This document shows, one piece after another, positions 41,391-53,549 of a stretch of 64,000 nucleotides of DNA. The translations under genes and the position numbers were made by a program. Each line of letters begins with the position of its first letter. Position 1 is the stretch's first letter. The stretch is from Arthrobacter sp. Hiyo4 (GTDB lineage: Bacteria > Actinomycetota > Actinomycetes > Actinomycetales > Micrococcaceae), in the NCBI GenBank assembly GCA_002370555.1, contig AP014718.1:1240001-1304000 (forward strand), given 5' to 3'. The notes below the pieces were generated by a model. It was given only the letters and a program-made list of their open reading frames with translations. It was not told where the DNA came from and searched no databases.

Positions 41391-42732
41391 ATGACTGTTG
41401 TACCCCTGCCGCTTGAGCAGAACCAGCCCGGCGACACCCTGGTCCACGGCTCCGACGGCGGCTCCGTTGTCCGGCGTTCAGTGCTGCCGGGCGGCGTGCG
41501 GGTGCTCACCGAAGCGATGCCGGGCCAGCGTTCGGCGACCATCGGTTTCTGGGTGGGCGTCGGGTCACGCGATGAAGCCCCGGGCCAGCACGGCTCCACG
41601 CACTTCCTGGAGCACCTGCTGTTCAAGGGGACCAAGCGCCGCACTGCCCTGGAGATCGCCTCGGCCTTTGACGAGGTGGGCGGGGAATCCAACGCCGCAA
41701 CGGCCAAGGAGAGCACCTGCTATTTCGCGCGGGTGCTGGACACGGACCTGCCCATGGCCATCGACGTCATTGCCGACATGATCACCGGTGCCGTCCTGGA
41801 TCCGGCGGAGATGGAGCAGGAGCGCGACGTCATCCTGGAGGAAATCGCCATGGACAGCGATGACCCCACGGACGTGGCACATGAAAACTTTGTGGCTGCC
41901 GTCCTGGGCACCCACCCGCTGGCCGCCCTATCGGCGGCACACCCGCCGCGATCCGGGCGGTCGCCCGCGACTCCGTCTGGGAGCACTACCGCCGCTACTA
42001 CCGCCCGGATGAGCTGGTCATCACCGCCGCCGGGGCCTGGAGCACGACGTCGTCTGCAGCCTTGTAGTGGACGCCCTCAACACTGCCGGGTGGTCACTTG
42101 AGCCGGACGCCGCCCCGGTGGATCGCCGCTCCACTGAGCGCGCGGACATCACCGGCACCGCAGGGCTGCATGTGGTCAAGCGTGCGGTGGAGCAGGCGAA
42201 TATCATCATGGGCTGCCCCACGATTGTGGCCACCGATGAACGTCGCTACGTCATGAGCGTCCTCAACGCCGTCCTGGGCGGCGGGATGTCCTCGCGGCTG
42301 TTCCAGGAAATCCGCGAGAAGCGCGGACTGGTGTACTCCACGTACTCCTTTGCCTCCTCTTACGCGGATGCCGGCTACTTCGGGATGTACGCCGGGTGCA
42401 CCCCGTCCAAGGTCCGCCAGGTGCTGGACCTGCTGGGGCTGGAGCTGGACAAACTTGCCGAAGGCGGGATCTCCGACGACGAACTGCGCAAGGCCGTGGG
42501 CCAGCTGTGCGGCGGAATTGTCCTGGCATTGGAGGACACGGGTTCCCGCATGTCCCGCCTGGGCCGTGCTGAGCTGGTGTCCGGTGAATATCAGGACATC
42601 GACGAGACCCTGCGCCAGATCAAGGCGGTCACTGCGCAGGAGGTCCAGGAGCTTGCCAGGGAACTGGCAGCCGCGCCGCGGACTGTCACCGTGGTGGGCC
42701 CGTTCGAGGCGACCGAAACCTTCGGTCTCTGA
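41391..42732 (+). CDS. M16-family zinc metallopeptidase, two bases missing
   Basis: 447 residues after correction at 41931-41932 and 42032-42035. The inverted zinc motif HFLEH in GSTHFLEHLLFKGT is intact, with the downstream glutamate in the EEIAMDSDDP region. The second, inactive-like half contains GMSSRLFQEIREKRGLVYS. Such peptidases (PqqL/PepR group, mitochondrial processing peptidase relatives) follow pnp in many Actinobacteria. The substrate is unknown. Confidence 0.92.
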
Positions 42733-42763
42733 CCCGGCAGGCTTGCGCCGCCATAATGAACCT

Positions 42764-43222
42764 ATGAACCTTCCGCAGCCGGGCACGGTGCACGCCGTCC
42801 TGGAGGACTTCCTGGGCCATTGGCGCGGCACCACCTGGCTGGACGCGTCGGCCTGGGGCCGAAGCGCACGGCCTCGGCGGAAATCAGTTACACCAGGGCT
42901 GCCGGGGCTACGCCGTCGTGCAAAGTTACAGACACACGGAAGCTGATGGCACGCACTTTGAAGGCCACGGCGTTTTTACTGTCGACCGTGGCCACAACGA
43001 CATCCTCTGGTACCACGTGGACAGCATGGGCCTGCCGCCGGGAGCCCGGCCCGCTGCACGTGGGTGGACGGCGTGCTGCGCGTCGAGCGCCACAGTGACC
43101 GGGGTACCGCCCGCCATACTTTCCGGGTGGAGGACGACGTGCTGATCCACATCGCCGAGTTGCGTCTCGGCGACGGCCAGGACTTTGTCCCGTTCATGAC
43201 CTCCGAGTGCCGCCGCGTCTGA
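42764..43222 (+). CDS. DUF1579-like small beta-barrel protein, frame broken three times
   Basis: Joined frames give about 153 residues: HAVLEDFLGHWRGTTWLD, then SYRHTEADGTHFEGHGVFTV, ILWYHVDSMGLPPG, and a last part ending in DFVPFMTSECRRV. The pattern resembles DUF1579, lipocalin-like proteins of unknown function. Breaks lie near 42855, 42905 and 43045. It follows the M16 protease by 31 bp. Confidence 0.65.
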
Positions 43223-43271
43223 TCCCGTCCCTGCGCGAACGGACACTTGCGGCCCTGCAGAATTTCGACCG

Positions 43272-43553
43272 TCAGCCGGCTGATTCCAGAATCCTTGTCC
43301 GCGGAGCGCCGTTCAAGGCTGGTGCTGCGGAAGGTGAATTCCACACCCTGCTTTTCAGGTTCGCCAGCAGTTGCTCAGCCTGGCCGCGTTCGTTGAAATC
43401 GAGTTCCACCACCACGTAGTGGGAATCATCCACAGGCTGGGAAATCCGGTGGCCGACGACTCCGGAGGCCGCGCGGTCCACCGGATCCCGGTCGAAGGCT
43501 TCTTTCCACATGCCAAAGTCCTTAATGCCATGTTCGATTTGCAGTGTGTACAT
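43272..43553 (-). CDS. Small hypothetical protein, dimeric alpha/beta-barrel-like
   Basis: An intact 93-residue protein. [21 protein letters not shown] and [22 protein letters not shown] show an alternating strand/helix layout like small monooxygenase or cyclase-type ferredoxin folds. The family is not named. It is convergent with the DUF1579-like gene and divergent from the LuxR-type regulator, with about 206 bases between the two starts. Confidence 0.65.
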   Translation of the reverse strand: MYTLQIEHGIKDFGMWKEAFDRDPVDRAASGVVGHRISQPVDDSHYVVVELDFNERGQAEQLLANLKSRVWNSPSAAPALNGAPRTRILESAG

Positions 43554-43759
43554 TGCTGATTCTCCTTAGCCCGCCGTGTTAGTTGATCGCACTTTTTGTC
43601 TCCCTACTGTCCAACCCGTGGCTCCTGTCGTGGGACAGCCGCACGGTTCCGCTGCGTCGCCTACTGTCACGCTAACTGCCGGCCGATGTGGCCGGTATCC
43701 CAGAAATCTGGGGTCTTAGTAAGAAACCCGGTGCTGTCCTCAGAGGGCATACTGGGGGA

Positions 43760-44964
43760 ATGACTCCGGCAGGCCCTGGAACAGGAGCCTTGAACGGATC
43801 CGGCTCATCGGCGACTCCGCCCCGGATCACCACTCGTTACGCACTGCCGTGCTCGCTGAGTTGGGCCGCGTGCTTCGGTTCAGTGCTTTCGTGTGGCCGC
43901 TCTCAGATCCGCTGACGGCGACGGGTATGTCGCCCATGGCCCGGATTCCGTGCCCGGAGGAACTGCCATTGCTGATCAGGCTCAAGTATCTGACGCTGGC
44001 AGGTCGGTGGACGCAATTGGCGATCAGCCAGTCGCCGGTGACTACGTTGCTGCACGAAACTGCCGGCGATCCATCACGGAGCCTGGTGTGGGAGGGGCTG
44101 ATGAGGCGCTACGGAGTGACCGATGTCCTGTTCGCCGTGATGGCGGACAAGCACGGCTGCTGGGGTTGGCTCGACCTCTGGCGAGCGGCGAACGACGGTC
44201 CCTTTACTGCCGACGAAGTGGAATACCTTGCTGCCGTCTCGCGTCAGGTCACGCCCGCCTTGCGTCGTTCGATATCCCGGCAGTTCACGTCGCAACTTTT
44301 CGAGGGATCCGAGCAGGTCCGCTCCGAGCACGTCCGATCCAGGCCAGAGAGAGCCGGCGTCGGGACATCCGGCGTGGTCCGATCCGGCGGTGCCGGTGCC
44401 CCCACCGGCATCGGATCCGGTGCCGGCGGAGGTCCGAGGCCGGAGTTGCCTCAGCAGGCTGTGCTGGCTCTGGATGCAGATATGGCGGTGGTGGGTGGAA
44501 CGGCTTCGGTGGCGGAGTGGCTTCGACTGCTCCAGGCCGGCCCGCGTCCCTTTCAACGCGTACCGGCAGAGGTCCTCAACGTCGCTGCCCAGTTGCTGGC
44601 GCGTGAGGCGGGCGTGGATGGTCATCCTGCGTCTTCCCGTGTGCACATAGGGTCAGGCCAGTGGGCCATCCTCCAGGCCAGCCGGATGGGCTCCACCGGC
44701 ACGGCGGCCACGCCGCCATTGGCCGTCACCATCCAGGCCTGTCCTCCGGAGGCGAGGCTTGATATGTTCGCCCGAAGCTTCGGGCTGACAACGCGGCAGC
44801 GGCAATTGTTTGAGCTTGCCGCCGGCGCTAACACCAACGCCATGGCTGCTGCCTTGGGGATCGGGGCCTATACCGTCCAGGATCAGTTCAAGCAGGTTTT
44901 CGAGACATGCGGCGTCCATAGCCGCGCGACGTTGTTGGCCCTGGCGATGGGAACGGCCCAGTAA
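43760..44964 (+). CDS. LuxR-type transcriptional regulator, frame broken once near start
   Basis: The start ATG 43760 has GGGGGA in front. One C is missing at 43788-43789, after which the frame is open to 44964 (401 residues). The C-terminal HTH (FGLTTRQRQLFELAAGANTN followed by MAAALGIGAYTVQDQFKQVF) is of the LuxR/GerE kind. The N-terminal part looks like a GAF-type sensor (LFAVMADKHGCWGWLDLWR). A Ser/Arg/Gly-rich linker separates them. No receiver domain or cognate kinase is nearby. The target is unknown. Confidence 0.82.
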
Positions 44965-44994
44965 CCGAAGCGACCTTCACCTCTGAACCTGCCT

Positions 44995-46552
44995 TCACCT
45001 CTGTGCCGGTGGCAGGCTTGTGTCCAGGTCCAGGTCCAGGTCCAGGTCCAGGTCCAGGTCCAGATCGAGTTCCAGGTCTAGGTCCGCGTCCAAGACCGAA
45101 CCGGTGCTGGTGCCGGCGCCGGGCAGGGGGATATTGGCTGGCCAGTGTGGTGGTTCCCAGTCGGGGTGTTCGCTGGCGTAGTGGCGTCCGGTGGGTGATA
45201 TCCAGCCGGGTGGTTCGTTTTTGGTTGCGGTGGTGGGTTTCCAGGCCGTGGTGTGGCGGAGTCGGTGGTGCTTGTGGCAGGGCTGGCCGAGGTTGCTGAT
45301 CCCGGTGGATCCTCCTTTGGCCCAGGCCAGGAGGTGGTCTGCTTCGTTGTCGAGGGAATGGTTGCTGCAGCCGGGGAAGGGGCATTTTCCGTCGCGCAGC
45401 CGTAGCCATTGGCGTTGGGCTTTCGTGACTCGGTAGCTGGTCCGTCCGATCTCCAGCGGGGCACCGTCCCGCGGGTCTACAAGCACACGGTGGAAGGACT
45501 CGGCGCCGTCGGCGATGAGCCGGCGGGCCATGGATGGTGGGATCGGGCCGTATCCGTCGAGCATGGCGGGCTCCTCAGTGAGGCCCAGCAGCGAGAAGAC
45601 CGGGACGGTGACCAGGACCTGTGCCCGCGGCGACGGGACACCGTCGCCCACTGCCAGGCCCGATTCGCCGATACTGCCCGTTTCGCCCTTGCCGCAGGAC
45701 ATGCCCGTCATGCCACCGGTTCCGGCGCCGGCGATGTTGTTGCCCAGGAGCCAGGTGGCGGCGGTGTCTGCGCGGATCTGGCTGAGGTTCCGGTCCTCAT
45801 GAGGCCCCTGCAACGCCCTGGCCGCAGCGGTGGCCCGGTTCCAGATCCCGGCGGCCTGATCGGCGGGGAGGTAGGCGGAGAACCAGGCCATGCCGTCGCG
45901 GTCCGGGGCGTACTCCAGGCGCCGATCCGCGGCACTCCTGGCGTGGCGTTTTTCGATGCTGACCGGGTGGTGGCGCTCCCGCCAGGTCCGGGCCTTGTGC
46001 CGGAACCTTCCGGGGATGAGCTCACCGGCCAGGCAACCCTTGCAGGATTCACGACGTCGGGGTCCAGGAAATGCGCCTCCAACGCCGCCGCGCCGGGTCT
46101 GTCGAGGTTGGTGGTTTCATCGACCATGATCCGGGCGTGCTGCCAGGAGATCGTCCCGGCCTGCAGCGCGGATAAGGTCAGGGGCAGCCTGGTGGTGAGT
46201 TGGTGGGCCTCGGCCAACAGCGCCCGGCAGCCCGTTCGCTCACCGTGAGCACACATGCCACCTCCGCGACTACGGCCATCTCCTGCCCGGTGTTGTCCTC
46301 AGGTGACGTGGCCGGACCCGCCAGCGCCTGCGCAGCGTCGGCGTAGTCAGCGACAGCCTGGACTTTCAGGGCCGCCATCTGCGCCTCCCCGCGGGCCACG
46401 GCAGCCAGCGTCTGCAGGGCGAGCTCGGACCTCCGATGCAGCGGGTCAGCACACTTGCCCGGGGCTTCGACAGCCTCACGGATCACAACCGCAAGCTCAG
46501 CGAAAGACACCGCAAGGGCCTCCACCGTCGCCACAGCTGCTCTGCTATCCAT
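44995..46552 (-). CDS. DUF222/HNH endonuclease family protein with Leu-Asp repeat tail, frame broken twice
   Basis: 519 residues after correction. The N-terminal half is DUF222-like (SELALQTLAAVARGEAQMAA, LDRPGAAALEAHFLDPD). The C-terminal HNH nuclease motif is CPFPGCSNHSLDNEADHLLAW with HKHHRLRHTTAW. The protein ends in a run of about nine Leu-Asp pairs coded by a 6-base tandem repeat. Breaks lie around 46220-46240 and 45960-46060. Members of this family (M. tuberculosis 13E12 type) are numerous and mobile-like, and their function is unsettled. Confidence 0.85.
45022..45063. repeat. 6-bp microsatellite, seven GTCCAG units
   Basis: Seven perfect GTCCAG copies run from 45022 to 45063, with degenerate copies continuing to about 45096. 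On the coding (minus) strand they read CTGGAC, giving Leu-Asp pairs at the C-terminus of the HNH protein. The unit keeps frame, so slippage only changes tail length. Confidence 0.95.
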
Positions 46553-46743
46553 ACCAAATCATCCCGCGAGGGTCTGACAATAACGGCGAAGCTGAAGGGC
46601 TATGTGCATAACTCTGCGAAGCAACGATCGGTGCCGCCAATCGCGCCGTGGAAATTCAGGGCCTCAAATGTCCGTTCGCGCTGGCTCGCCAACGTTGTGG
46701 GGCCTAATTCCGTTCGCGCAGGGCGCGCCGTCTGCGCGGTGTC

Positions 46744-47009
46744 CTACCCGCCGGCGAACGGGGCAGCACGTCAACCACATCGCCCGGATTTAACACAGTC
46801 GTGCGGTCCCGGACGGCCACCTCATTGAGCAGGAAACTGCTCCGGGACAGGATGCGTTGCAGGGGAGGAGTGCCGGCGGGAGGCTCGGCTCGGTCCACAG
46901 CCAGGACTGCCTGCAGCAAGCCGGCCACTGTAGTCCCGGACGCGAGATCGAAAGACTCCTCGTCCACACCCGCGGCAGCGCGTGCGGCAGCGAAGTAACG
47001 TACGTTCAA
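46744..47009 (-). CDS. moaD: Molybdopterin synthase small subunit MoaD, one base missing
   Basis: A ubiquitin-like sulfur carrier. MNVRYFAAARAAAGVDEE begins it and LLNEVAVRDRTTVLNPGDVVDVL leads to the end. One base is missing in the run 46760-46763. With it restored the protein ends LPPFAGG at TAG 46744-46746 (88 residues), recreating the C-terminal Gly-Gly that is thiocarboxylated. It lies 4 bp after moaA on the same strand and works with MoaE (52220-52681). Confidence 0.92.
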
Positions 47010-47013
47010 GAAT

Positions 47014-48163
47014 TCAGCCTCCGATGGCGCTCATGCTGCGGTCTGGCTGGACAAAGTCCGCCGCGCCGAGACCTGTGTGGTCCATGCCGTGGGCCTTTGG
47101 CTTGACCCACATGGCATCTTGCCAGCGTTCGGCCAGGGCCTGATCACTGGCGCCGTCGCGCAGAAGACCCAAGAGATCAAACTCTTCACGGGAGAACAGG
47201 CAGCTCATGATCTTGCCCTCGGCTGTGATCCGTGTGCGACGGCAGTCGGAGCAGAACGGCTCCGTGACGGACGCGATGATCCCTACGGTGCCTAGTACCG
47301 GCTCGACGGCGTCCTGTCTCTCGGCATCCAGCACGGGACTATCCGGCCCGCGGTCCAGGCCGCCCGGCGTCGTACTTCAAAGCGTTCCGCGGGGCACCGT
47401 CGCGGGCGCGGGGATCGGGACTCAACACAAAGTCGTGCGAGAGCAGGGTCCGGATCTCGGCCGCTGTGATCATGTTCCGGCGGGTCCAGCCGTGGTCTGC
47501 GTCGAGCGGCATCTGCTCGATGAAGCGCAGTTCGTAGCCGCGGTCCAGCGCCCAGGCGAGCAGGGACGGCGACTCGGTGTCGTTGATGCCCCGCATCAGG
47601 ACGGCGTTGAGTTTGACGGGGCCCAGGCCGCGGCCCAGGCGGCATCGACGCCGGCCAGGACACGGTCCAGGAAGGGCCGCCGGGTCAGCTTGGTGAAGGT
47701 TTCTTCGTGCAGCGAATCCAGTGAGACGTTGATGCGGGTCAGGCCCGCAGCCTTGAGCGCGGCAGCCTTCTTGTCCAGGCCCACGCCGTTGGTGGTCATG
47801 GAGATGGGCAGTTCCGGATGGTTGCTGCGCAGGGCCGCAATGATGTCAATCAGGTCCGCCCTGACCAGTGGCTCCCCGCCGGTCAGGCGCAGTTCGCGAA
47901 CACCGAGCAGCTCCACGCCGATCCGGACAATCCGCACGATCTCCCCGGCGGACATCACCGCCTGCTTGGAAAGCCATTCAAGCCCTCGGCCGGCATGCAG
48001 TATGTGCAGCGCAGGTTGCATTTGTCCGTCAGCGACAGACGCATGTCCGTGGCCCGGCGGCCGTACTGGTCCAGCAGACCCGGCGCCGTGCCGGCCGGCC
48101 GGGCAGGGGGCAGCCCGGCCCTGCATTATCCCGGGGTTGTGGCATGCCTAGCTGAACACTCAT
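47014..48163 (-). CDS. moaA: GTP 3',8-cyclase MoaA, five bases missing
   Basis: A radical SAM enzyme for the first step of molybdenum cofactor synthesis. Joined frames give 384 residues. The corrected N-terminus contains the radical SAM cysteines in [25 protein letters not shown] is the SAM-binding GGE motif. The C-terminal FeS site is in [21 protein letters not shown]. The start is ATG 48163. Breaks lie between 47995 and 48100 (two), near 47635, 47385 and 47345. It forms an operon with moaD, divergent from the oxidoreductase. Confidence 0.92.
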
Positions 48164-48300
48164 GAATTCAGGCTACGCCACCTTTACCCTGGGGGATCAC
48201 GATCACGCCCGTGACGCGGGATGATCTTACGGAAGTCATACAGTTCTCCAGGAGACGGCGAAGCCAGCGCTGCCGGGCACGGCGAACCTATGCTGGAGAG

Positions 48301-49922
48301 GTGAACAGCTCCCAGCCCCTACAGGAAACGGCCGACGACGGCGACACCTCTCCCGGGCGCGTCGGAACCGGAGGTGCCGCTCCAGGCAGCCGCCGCTGGG
48401 CAGCCGCCTCGGGTGCAGTGGCCGCCGGCGCTGCCGTCGTCACTGGGGAGTTGCTGGCAGGACTGTTCAGCCCGTCCGTTTCGCCTCTGACGGCAGTAGG
48501 CGGTGCCATGATCGATGCTGTTCCGCCGGGAGTGAAGGACTGGGCCATCTCCCTTTTCGGCACCGCCGACAAAGCGGTGTTCGTGGCCGGGATGTTGCTG
48601 GTTATCGCAGCAATCGGGGCATTGGCCGGGATCCTGGAACAGCGCAGGCGGTTTGCCGGTGCGGCGGTGATTGCTGTGTTCGGGCTCGTCGGGCTCGCTG
48701 CCGTGCTTACCCGCGCCCAGGTGACCCGGCCGCGGCTGTAGTGGCACTGGCCGCTACACTGGCCGGCGCGCTGCTGCTGGGATGGCTGATCCGCCGTCTC
48801 CATGAAGGACGGCCGGCCGGCGCGGCGGGGACACAAAATACGCGGGCCGGAAATCCAGACCGGCGCACGTTCCTGCACGTATTGGCTGCGAGTGCCGGGC
48901 CACCGCCGTGGGTGGGGTTGTGGCCGCGGTCTGGCGAGGTGCCGCAGCAGGAATCAGCACCGCCCGCGAAATGCTGCAACTTCCTGCCGCGGTCTCCCAA
49001 GCGCCCGCCATCCCGGCCGGTGCCGAGGTGGGCCTGGACGGAATGCAGCCGCTGGTCACGCCCAACCGTGACTTCTATCGGATCGACACCGCCCTCATCG
49101 TCCCTGCCATCGATCCCGAATCCTGGGTACTCCGTGTTAGCGGGATGGTGGAACAGGAGATTGAACTGAACCTGGCCGATCTGCTGGCCAAACCCCTGAT
49201 CGAACGGCACGTCACCATCGCCTGCGTCTCCAACGAAGTGGGTGGAGACCTGATCGGCAATGCACGCTGGCTTGGCTGGCCGGTGCGGGAACTCCTGGCC
49301 CTTGCCCGGCCGAAAGCAGGCGCCGACATGGTGCTGTCCCGGAGCTCCGACGGCTGGACGGCGGGCACCCCGCTGGAGGTCCTCGTTGATCAGCGCGACG
49401 CCTTGCTTGCGGTGGGGATGAACGGCGAACCGTTGCCGCTGGAACACGGCTTCCCGGTCCGGCTGATCGTGCGGGCCTCTACGGCTACGTTTCCGCGACC
49501 AAATGGCTCACGGAACTCCGCGTCACCAGGTTCGCGGACGATGTCGGCTATTGGACACCGCGCGGCTGGTCCGACCGCGGCCCATCAAGACGTCCTCACG
49601 GATCGACGTGCCCCGCACGGGCCGGCGGGTGGGTGCCGGAACGGTCATGTTCGGTGGTGTGTCCTGGGCCCAGCACACCGGGATCGGCAAGGTGGAGCTC
49701 CGCGTCAACCGCGGTCCGTGGCAGGAGGCCCGCCTCGCACCCGGGATTTCGCTGGACACCTGGTACCAGTGGCAGCTGGGCATCGAGCTGGCTCCCGGCC
49801 AGTACGAGGTCCAGGTCCGCGCCACGGACCTTAACGGCGACCCGCAGGTGGAGGAACGCCGGCCGGTTGCGCCCGACGGGGCCACAGGCTTCCACACCAT
49901 TAGAGTTGACGTGAATCCATGA
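48301..49922 (+). CDS. Membrane-anchored molybdopterin-dependent oxidoreductase (sulfite oxidase family), four bases missing
   Basis: 541 residues after correction. The N-terminal 180 residues contain four or five membrane helices (AAASGAVAAGAAVVTGELLAG onward). The SUOX-type Moco domain follows, with PLVTPNRDFYRIDTALI, ERHVTIACVSNEVGGDLIG (the cysteine should ligate Mo) and GNARWLGWPV. A C-terminal Ig-like dimerisation domain ends it (WAQHTGIGKVELRVN). Breaks are near 48730, 48900 and two near 49480-49500. The start is GTG 48301. The stop overlaps moeA (ATGA). The electron acceptor and substrate are unknown. Confidence 0.87.
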
Positions 49923-51182
49923 CGTCCCGGACCGAAGGCAGGACCATGCACAGCCATACTGAGCACAGCCGCACGCCCCACCAGGCACGTTCCGTGGCCG
50001 CGCACCGCACCGCCGTCACCGAACTGCTCGGGCCACTGCTGGCCCAGTCAGGGACGGAGCAGCTGGCACTTCGCGACGCGCTGGGCAAGGGCCTGGCCCA
50101 GGACGTGTTTGCCCCCTTGAGCCTCCCGCCGTTCGCCAACTCCCAAATGGACGGTTTTGCCGTCAACAGCCTGGACGTGTCCGACGGCGGTGCGGAGCTG
50201 CCTGTGGTCGTCCCCGTTCCGGCAGGTGCCGTGCCGGCGGCCCTGGACCGCGGCACTGCCGCCCCAATCATGACCGGAGCCATGATTCCCGCCGGTGCTG
50301 ACGCCGTCGTGCCCGTGGAACGTGCCGTTCCGGACCGGTTCCCGCCCCGGGGAAACAGCCTCTGTGTGGCTGCCGGCGACGGCGGCCGGCACCTTCGTGC
50401 GGTCGGCCGGGAGTGATATTGCGGCGGGGAGCGGGCGCTGGCCTCGGGTACCTTCCTTGGCCCGGCGCAGCTGGGGCTGCTGGCGGCCCTGGGGATCGCC
50501 GAGGTTACTGTGCGCAGGCCGGTGACCGTCCTGCTGGCCACCACGGGTGACGAAGTGGTGGAACCCGGACAGCCCTGCCGGCCGGCAAGATCTACGATTC
50601 CAACGGGACCCTCCTCGAAAGCGCCATGCGGCAGGCGGGCCTTGCCGTGGTGCGCACGGCCATCGCCTCGGACCACCCTGACGAATTCCGGGCACTCCTG
50701 CGCAGCCACGCCGGCACGGTGGACCTGATGGTCACCACGGGCGGGGTCAGCAAGGGAGCCTACGAAGTGGTCCGCCAGGCCATGGAGGGCCAGGCCACCG
50801 AGTTCCTGCATGTGGCCATGCAGCCCGGCGGCCCGCAGGGCATCGGGACGTTCGACGGTGTGCCCTTCCTCGGATTCCCGGGAAACCCTGTCAGCTGCCT
50901 GGTTTCCTTCGAAATGTTCCTGCGGCCTGTGCTGGCTGAACTGTTCGGAGCACCGTCGCCGCGGATCCCGGTCCGTGCACGGCTGGGCCACAGCCTTTCG
51001 TCGCCTGAACACAAGCACCAGGTCCGGCGCGGAACCCTCCGGGGGACGGAACTGTCCGCCTGGAAGGGGGCGAAAGCTCCCACCTTATGCACGCCCTCGC
51101 CGGCTCCAACGCGCTGGTGCACGTACCCGTTGGAGTCTCGGTGCTCGCCGAGGGTGATGAGGTGGAAGTATGGATGCTGTGA
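49919..51182 (+). CDS. moeA: Molybdopterin molybdenumtransferase MoeA, five bases missing
   Basis: Inserts molybdate into adenylylated molybdopterin. [56 protein letters not shown] and [14 protein letters not shown] are all MoeA motifs, spread over several frames. [18 protein letters not shown] and the C-terminal domain follow. Corrected length is 422 residues, ending at TGA 51180-51182. Breaks lie between 50335 and 50440 (three), near 50580 and near 51050. It overlaps both the preceding oxidoreductase and moaC. Confidence 0.92.
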
Positions 51183-51664
51183 ATCCAGAACATAGCCCGT
51201 CCGCGCTGACCCACCTGCGCCAGGACGGAAGCGCCCAGATGGTGGACGTGTCAGGCAAAACCGAAACCACGCGGGAAGCCACCGCCACTGCCACCGTCCG
51301 CACCACTGTCGAAGTGCTGGGCCTGCTCGGATCCGGCGGCCTGCCCAAGGGTGATGCCCTGGCCGTGGCGCGGGTTGCCGGAATTATGGCAGCAAAAAAG
51401 ACCCCTGACCTCATCCCGCTCTGCCATCCGTTGCCGCTCTCGAAAGTCACCGTGGACTTCGAGCTCGGAACCGATTCCGTGGCGATCCTGGCCACGGTCA
51501 AGACCCGCGGGGTCACCGGGGTGGAGATGGAAGCGCTGACGGCGGTCTCCGTGGCTGCCCTCAGCGTGTACGACATGATCAAGGCCGTCGACAAGCGCGC
51601 CGTGCTGACCGACATCAAAGTGCTGGCGAAAAGCGGCGGCAAGAGCGGGGACTGGACACTATGA
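51170..51664 (+). CDS. moaC: Cyclic pyranopterin monophosphate synthase MoaC
   Basis: An intact 164-residue enzyme that completes cyclic pyranopterin formation after Moa[19 protein letters not shown], the active-site [13 protein letters not shown] and [20 protein letters not shown] are the conserved signatures. The ATG at 51170 lies inside the end of moeA (13-base overlap) and its stop overlaps the mogA start. Confidence 0.96.
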   Translation: MDAVNPEHSPSALTHLRQDGSAQMVDVSGKTETTREATATATVRTTVEVLGLLGSGGLPKGDALAVARVAGIMAAKKTPDLIPLCHPLPLSKVTVDFELGTDSVAILATVKTRGVTGVEMEALTAVSVAALSVYDMIKAVDKRAVLTDIKVLAKSGGKSGDWTL

Positions 51665-52230
51665 GCACCGAGGGCACTTACCCGGCTGAGCTACACACGG
51701 AGCCGCGCACGCCACAGCCTCACCTGTCGGAGCCTCACACGCACGGCGAGGTGCAGGGCCGCAAGGCCGGGGTTGTCATTGCCTCCACCCGGGCGGCCGC
51801 AGGCATCTACGAGGATGAAACCGGGCCCGTCATCATTGACTGGCTCACCGAGCACGGCTTCGAGGCGTACCCAGCCATGGTGGTGCCGGACGGCGCGCCC
51901 GTCGGTGCGGCGATCCGGGCCCTCCTCACCCAACATCCCGCCGTCGTGATCACCAGCGGCGGCACCGGGCTCAGCCCGGACGACCGCACACCCGACGTCA
52001 CCCTGCCCCTTCTGGACCGTGAAATCCCGGGCATCATGGAGGCCATCCGGCGCGAAGGCGCAACCAAAACGCCGCTCGCGGCCCTCAGCCGCGGCCATGC
52101 GGGAGCTGCCGGGCAGACGTTCATCATTAACCTGCCCGGCTCACCCAAGGGCGTTATGGACGGCCTGTCAGTGCTGGACCCGTTGATCGGGCACCTGTGC
52201 GACCAGCTGGAGGGCGGCCATGGGCACTGA
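51661..52230 (+). CDS. mogA: MogA/MoaB-family molybdopterin adenylyltransferase
   Basis: An intact 189-residue protein with a His/Pro-rich N-terminal extension before the MoCF fold. [39 protein letters not shown] and [14 protein letters not shown] match the molybdopterin-binding family. It activates molybdopterin with AMP before MoeA acts. It overlaps moaC by 4 bp and moaE by 11 bp. Confidence 0.93.
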   Translation: MSTEGTYPAELHTEPRTPQPHLSEPHTHGEVQGRKAGVVIASTRAAAGIYEDETGPVIIDWLTEHGFEAYPAMVVPDGAPVGAAIRALLTQHPAVVITSGGTGLSPDDRTPDVTLPLLDREIPGIMEAIRREGATKTPLAALSRGHAGAAGQTFIINLPGSPKGVMDGLSVLDPLIGHLCDQLEGGHGH

Positions 52231-52681
52231 ACCGGTTTTCGAAGTGGTCCACGCGGTGCTGAGCGCAGAACCCATCTCCGTGGACCAGGCTATCGCCGCA
52301 GTGGAATCTGACACGGCGGGGGCCGTGGTCAGCTTCAGCGGCGTGGTGAGGAATCACGACGGCGGCAAGGCAGTGGAGCGGCTCAGTTACAGCGCGCACC
52401 CCACGGCTCACCAGGTCATGGCCGACGTCGTCGCCCGACTGGCTGCCGAACATGCCGACGCCGGGACGTCCACGCAGCCCGTGCGGATCTGGGCTGCCCA
52501 CCGCGTCGGCATGCTGGAAATCGGAGATCCGGCGCTGGTCTGTGCGGTTTCCGCGGCGCACCGCGGACAGGCCTTTGCGGTGTGCTCCGAACTCGTGGAC
52601 CGCATCAAGGAGCAGGTTCCCATCTGGAAGGAACAGTTCTTCGCCGACGGCACGGTGGAGTGGGTGGGCGCAGGCAGCTGA
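52220..52681 (+). CDS. moaE: Molybdopterin synthase catalytic subunit MoaE
   Basis: An intact 153-residue protein. GAVVSFSGVVRNHDGGKAV, LSYSAHP and the active-site region VPIWKEQFFADGTVEWV are typical. It accepts sulfur from MoaD-thiocarboxylate, whose gene lies 5 kb away in the divergent operon. It closes the oxidoreductase-moeA-moaC-mogA-moaE operon. Confidence 0.95.
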   Translation: MGTEPVFEVVHAVLSAEPISVDQAIAAVESDTAGAVVSFSGVVRNHDGGKAVERLSYSAHPTAHQVMADVVARLAAEHADAGTSTQPVRIWAAHRVGMLEIGDPALVCAVSAAHRGQAFAVCSELVDRIKEQVPIWKEQFFADGTVEWVGAGS

Positions 52682-52776
52682 GCACCACTGGCTTCACGTC
52701 GCCGGCCGGTGGCTGCGAGGTATCGCACCAGCCTCCGGTTCAATCACGCACCCGGCCCGACGGTAGGGTTAACGCC

Positions 52777-53546
<770 letters not shown>

Positions 53547-53549
53547 GCC

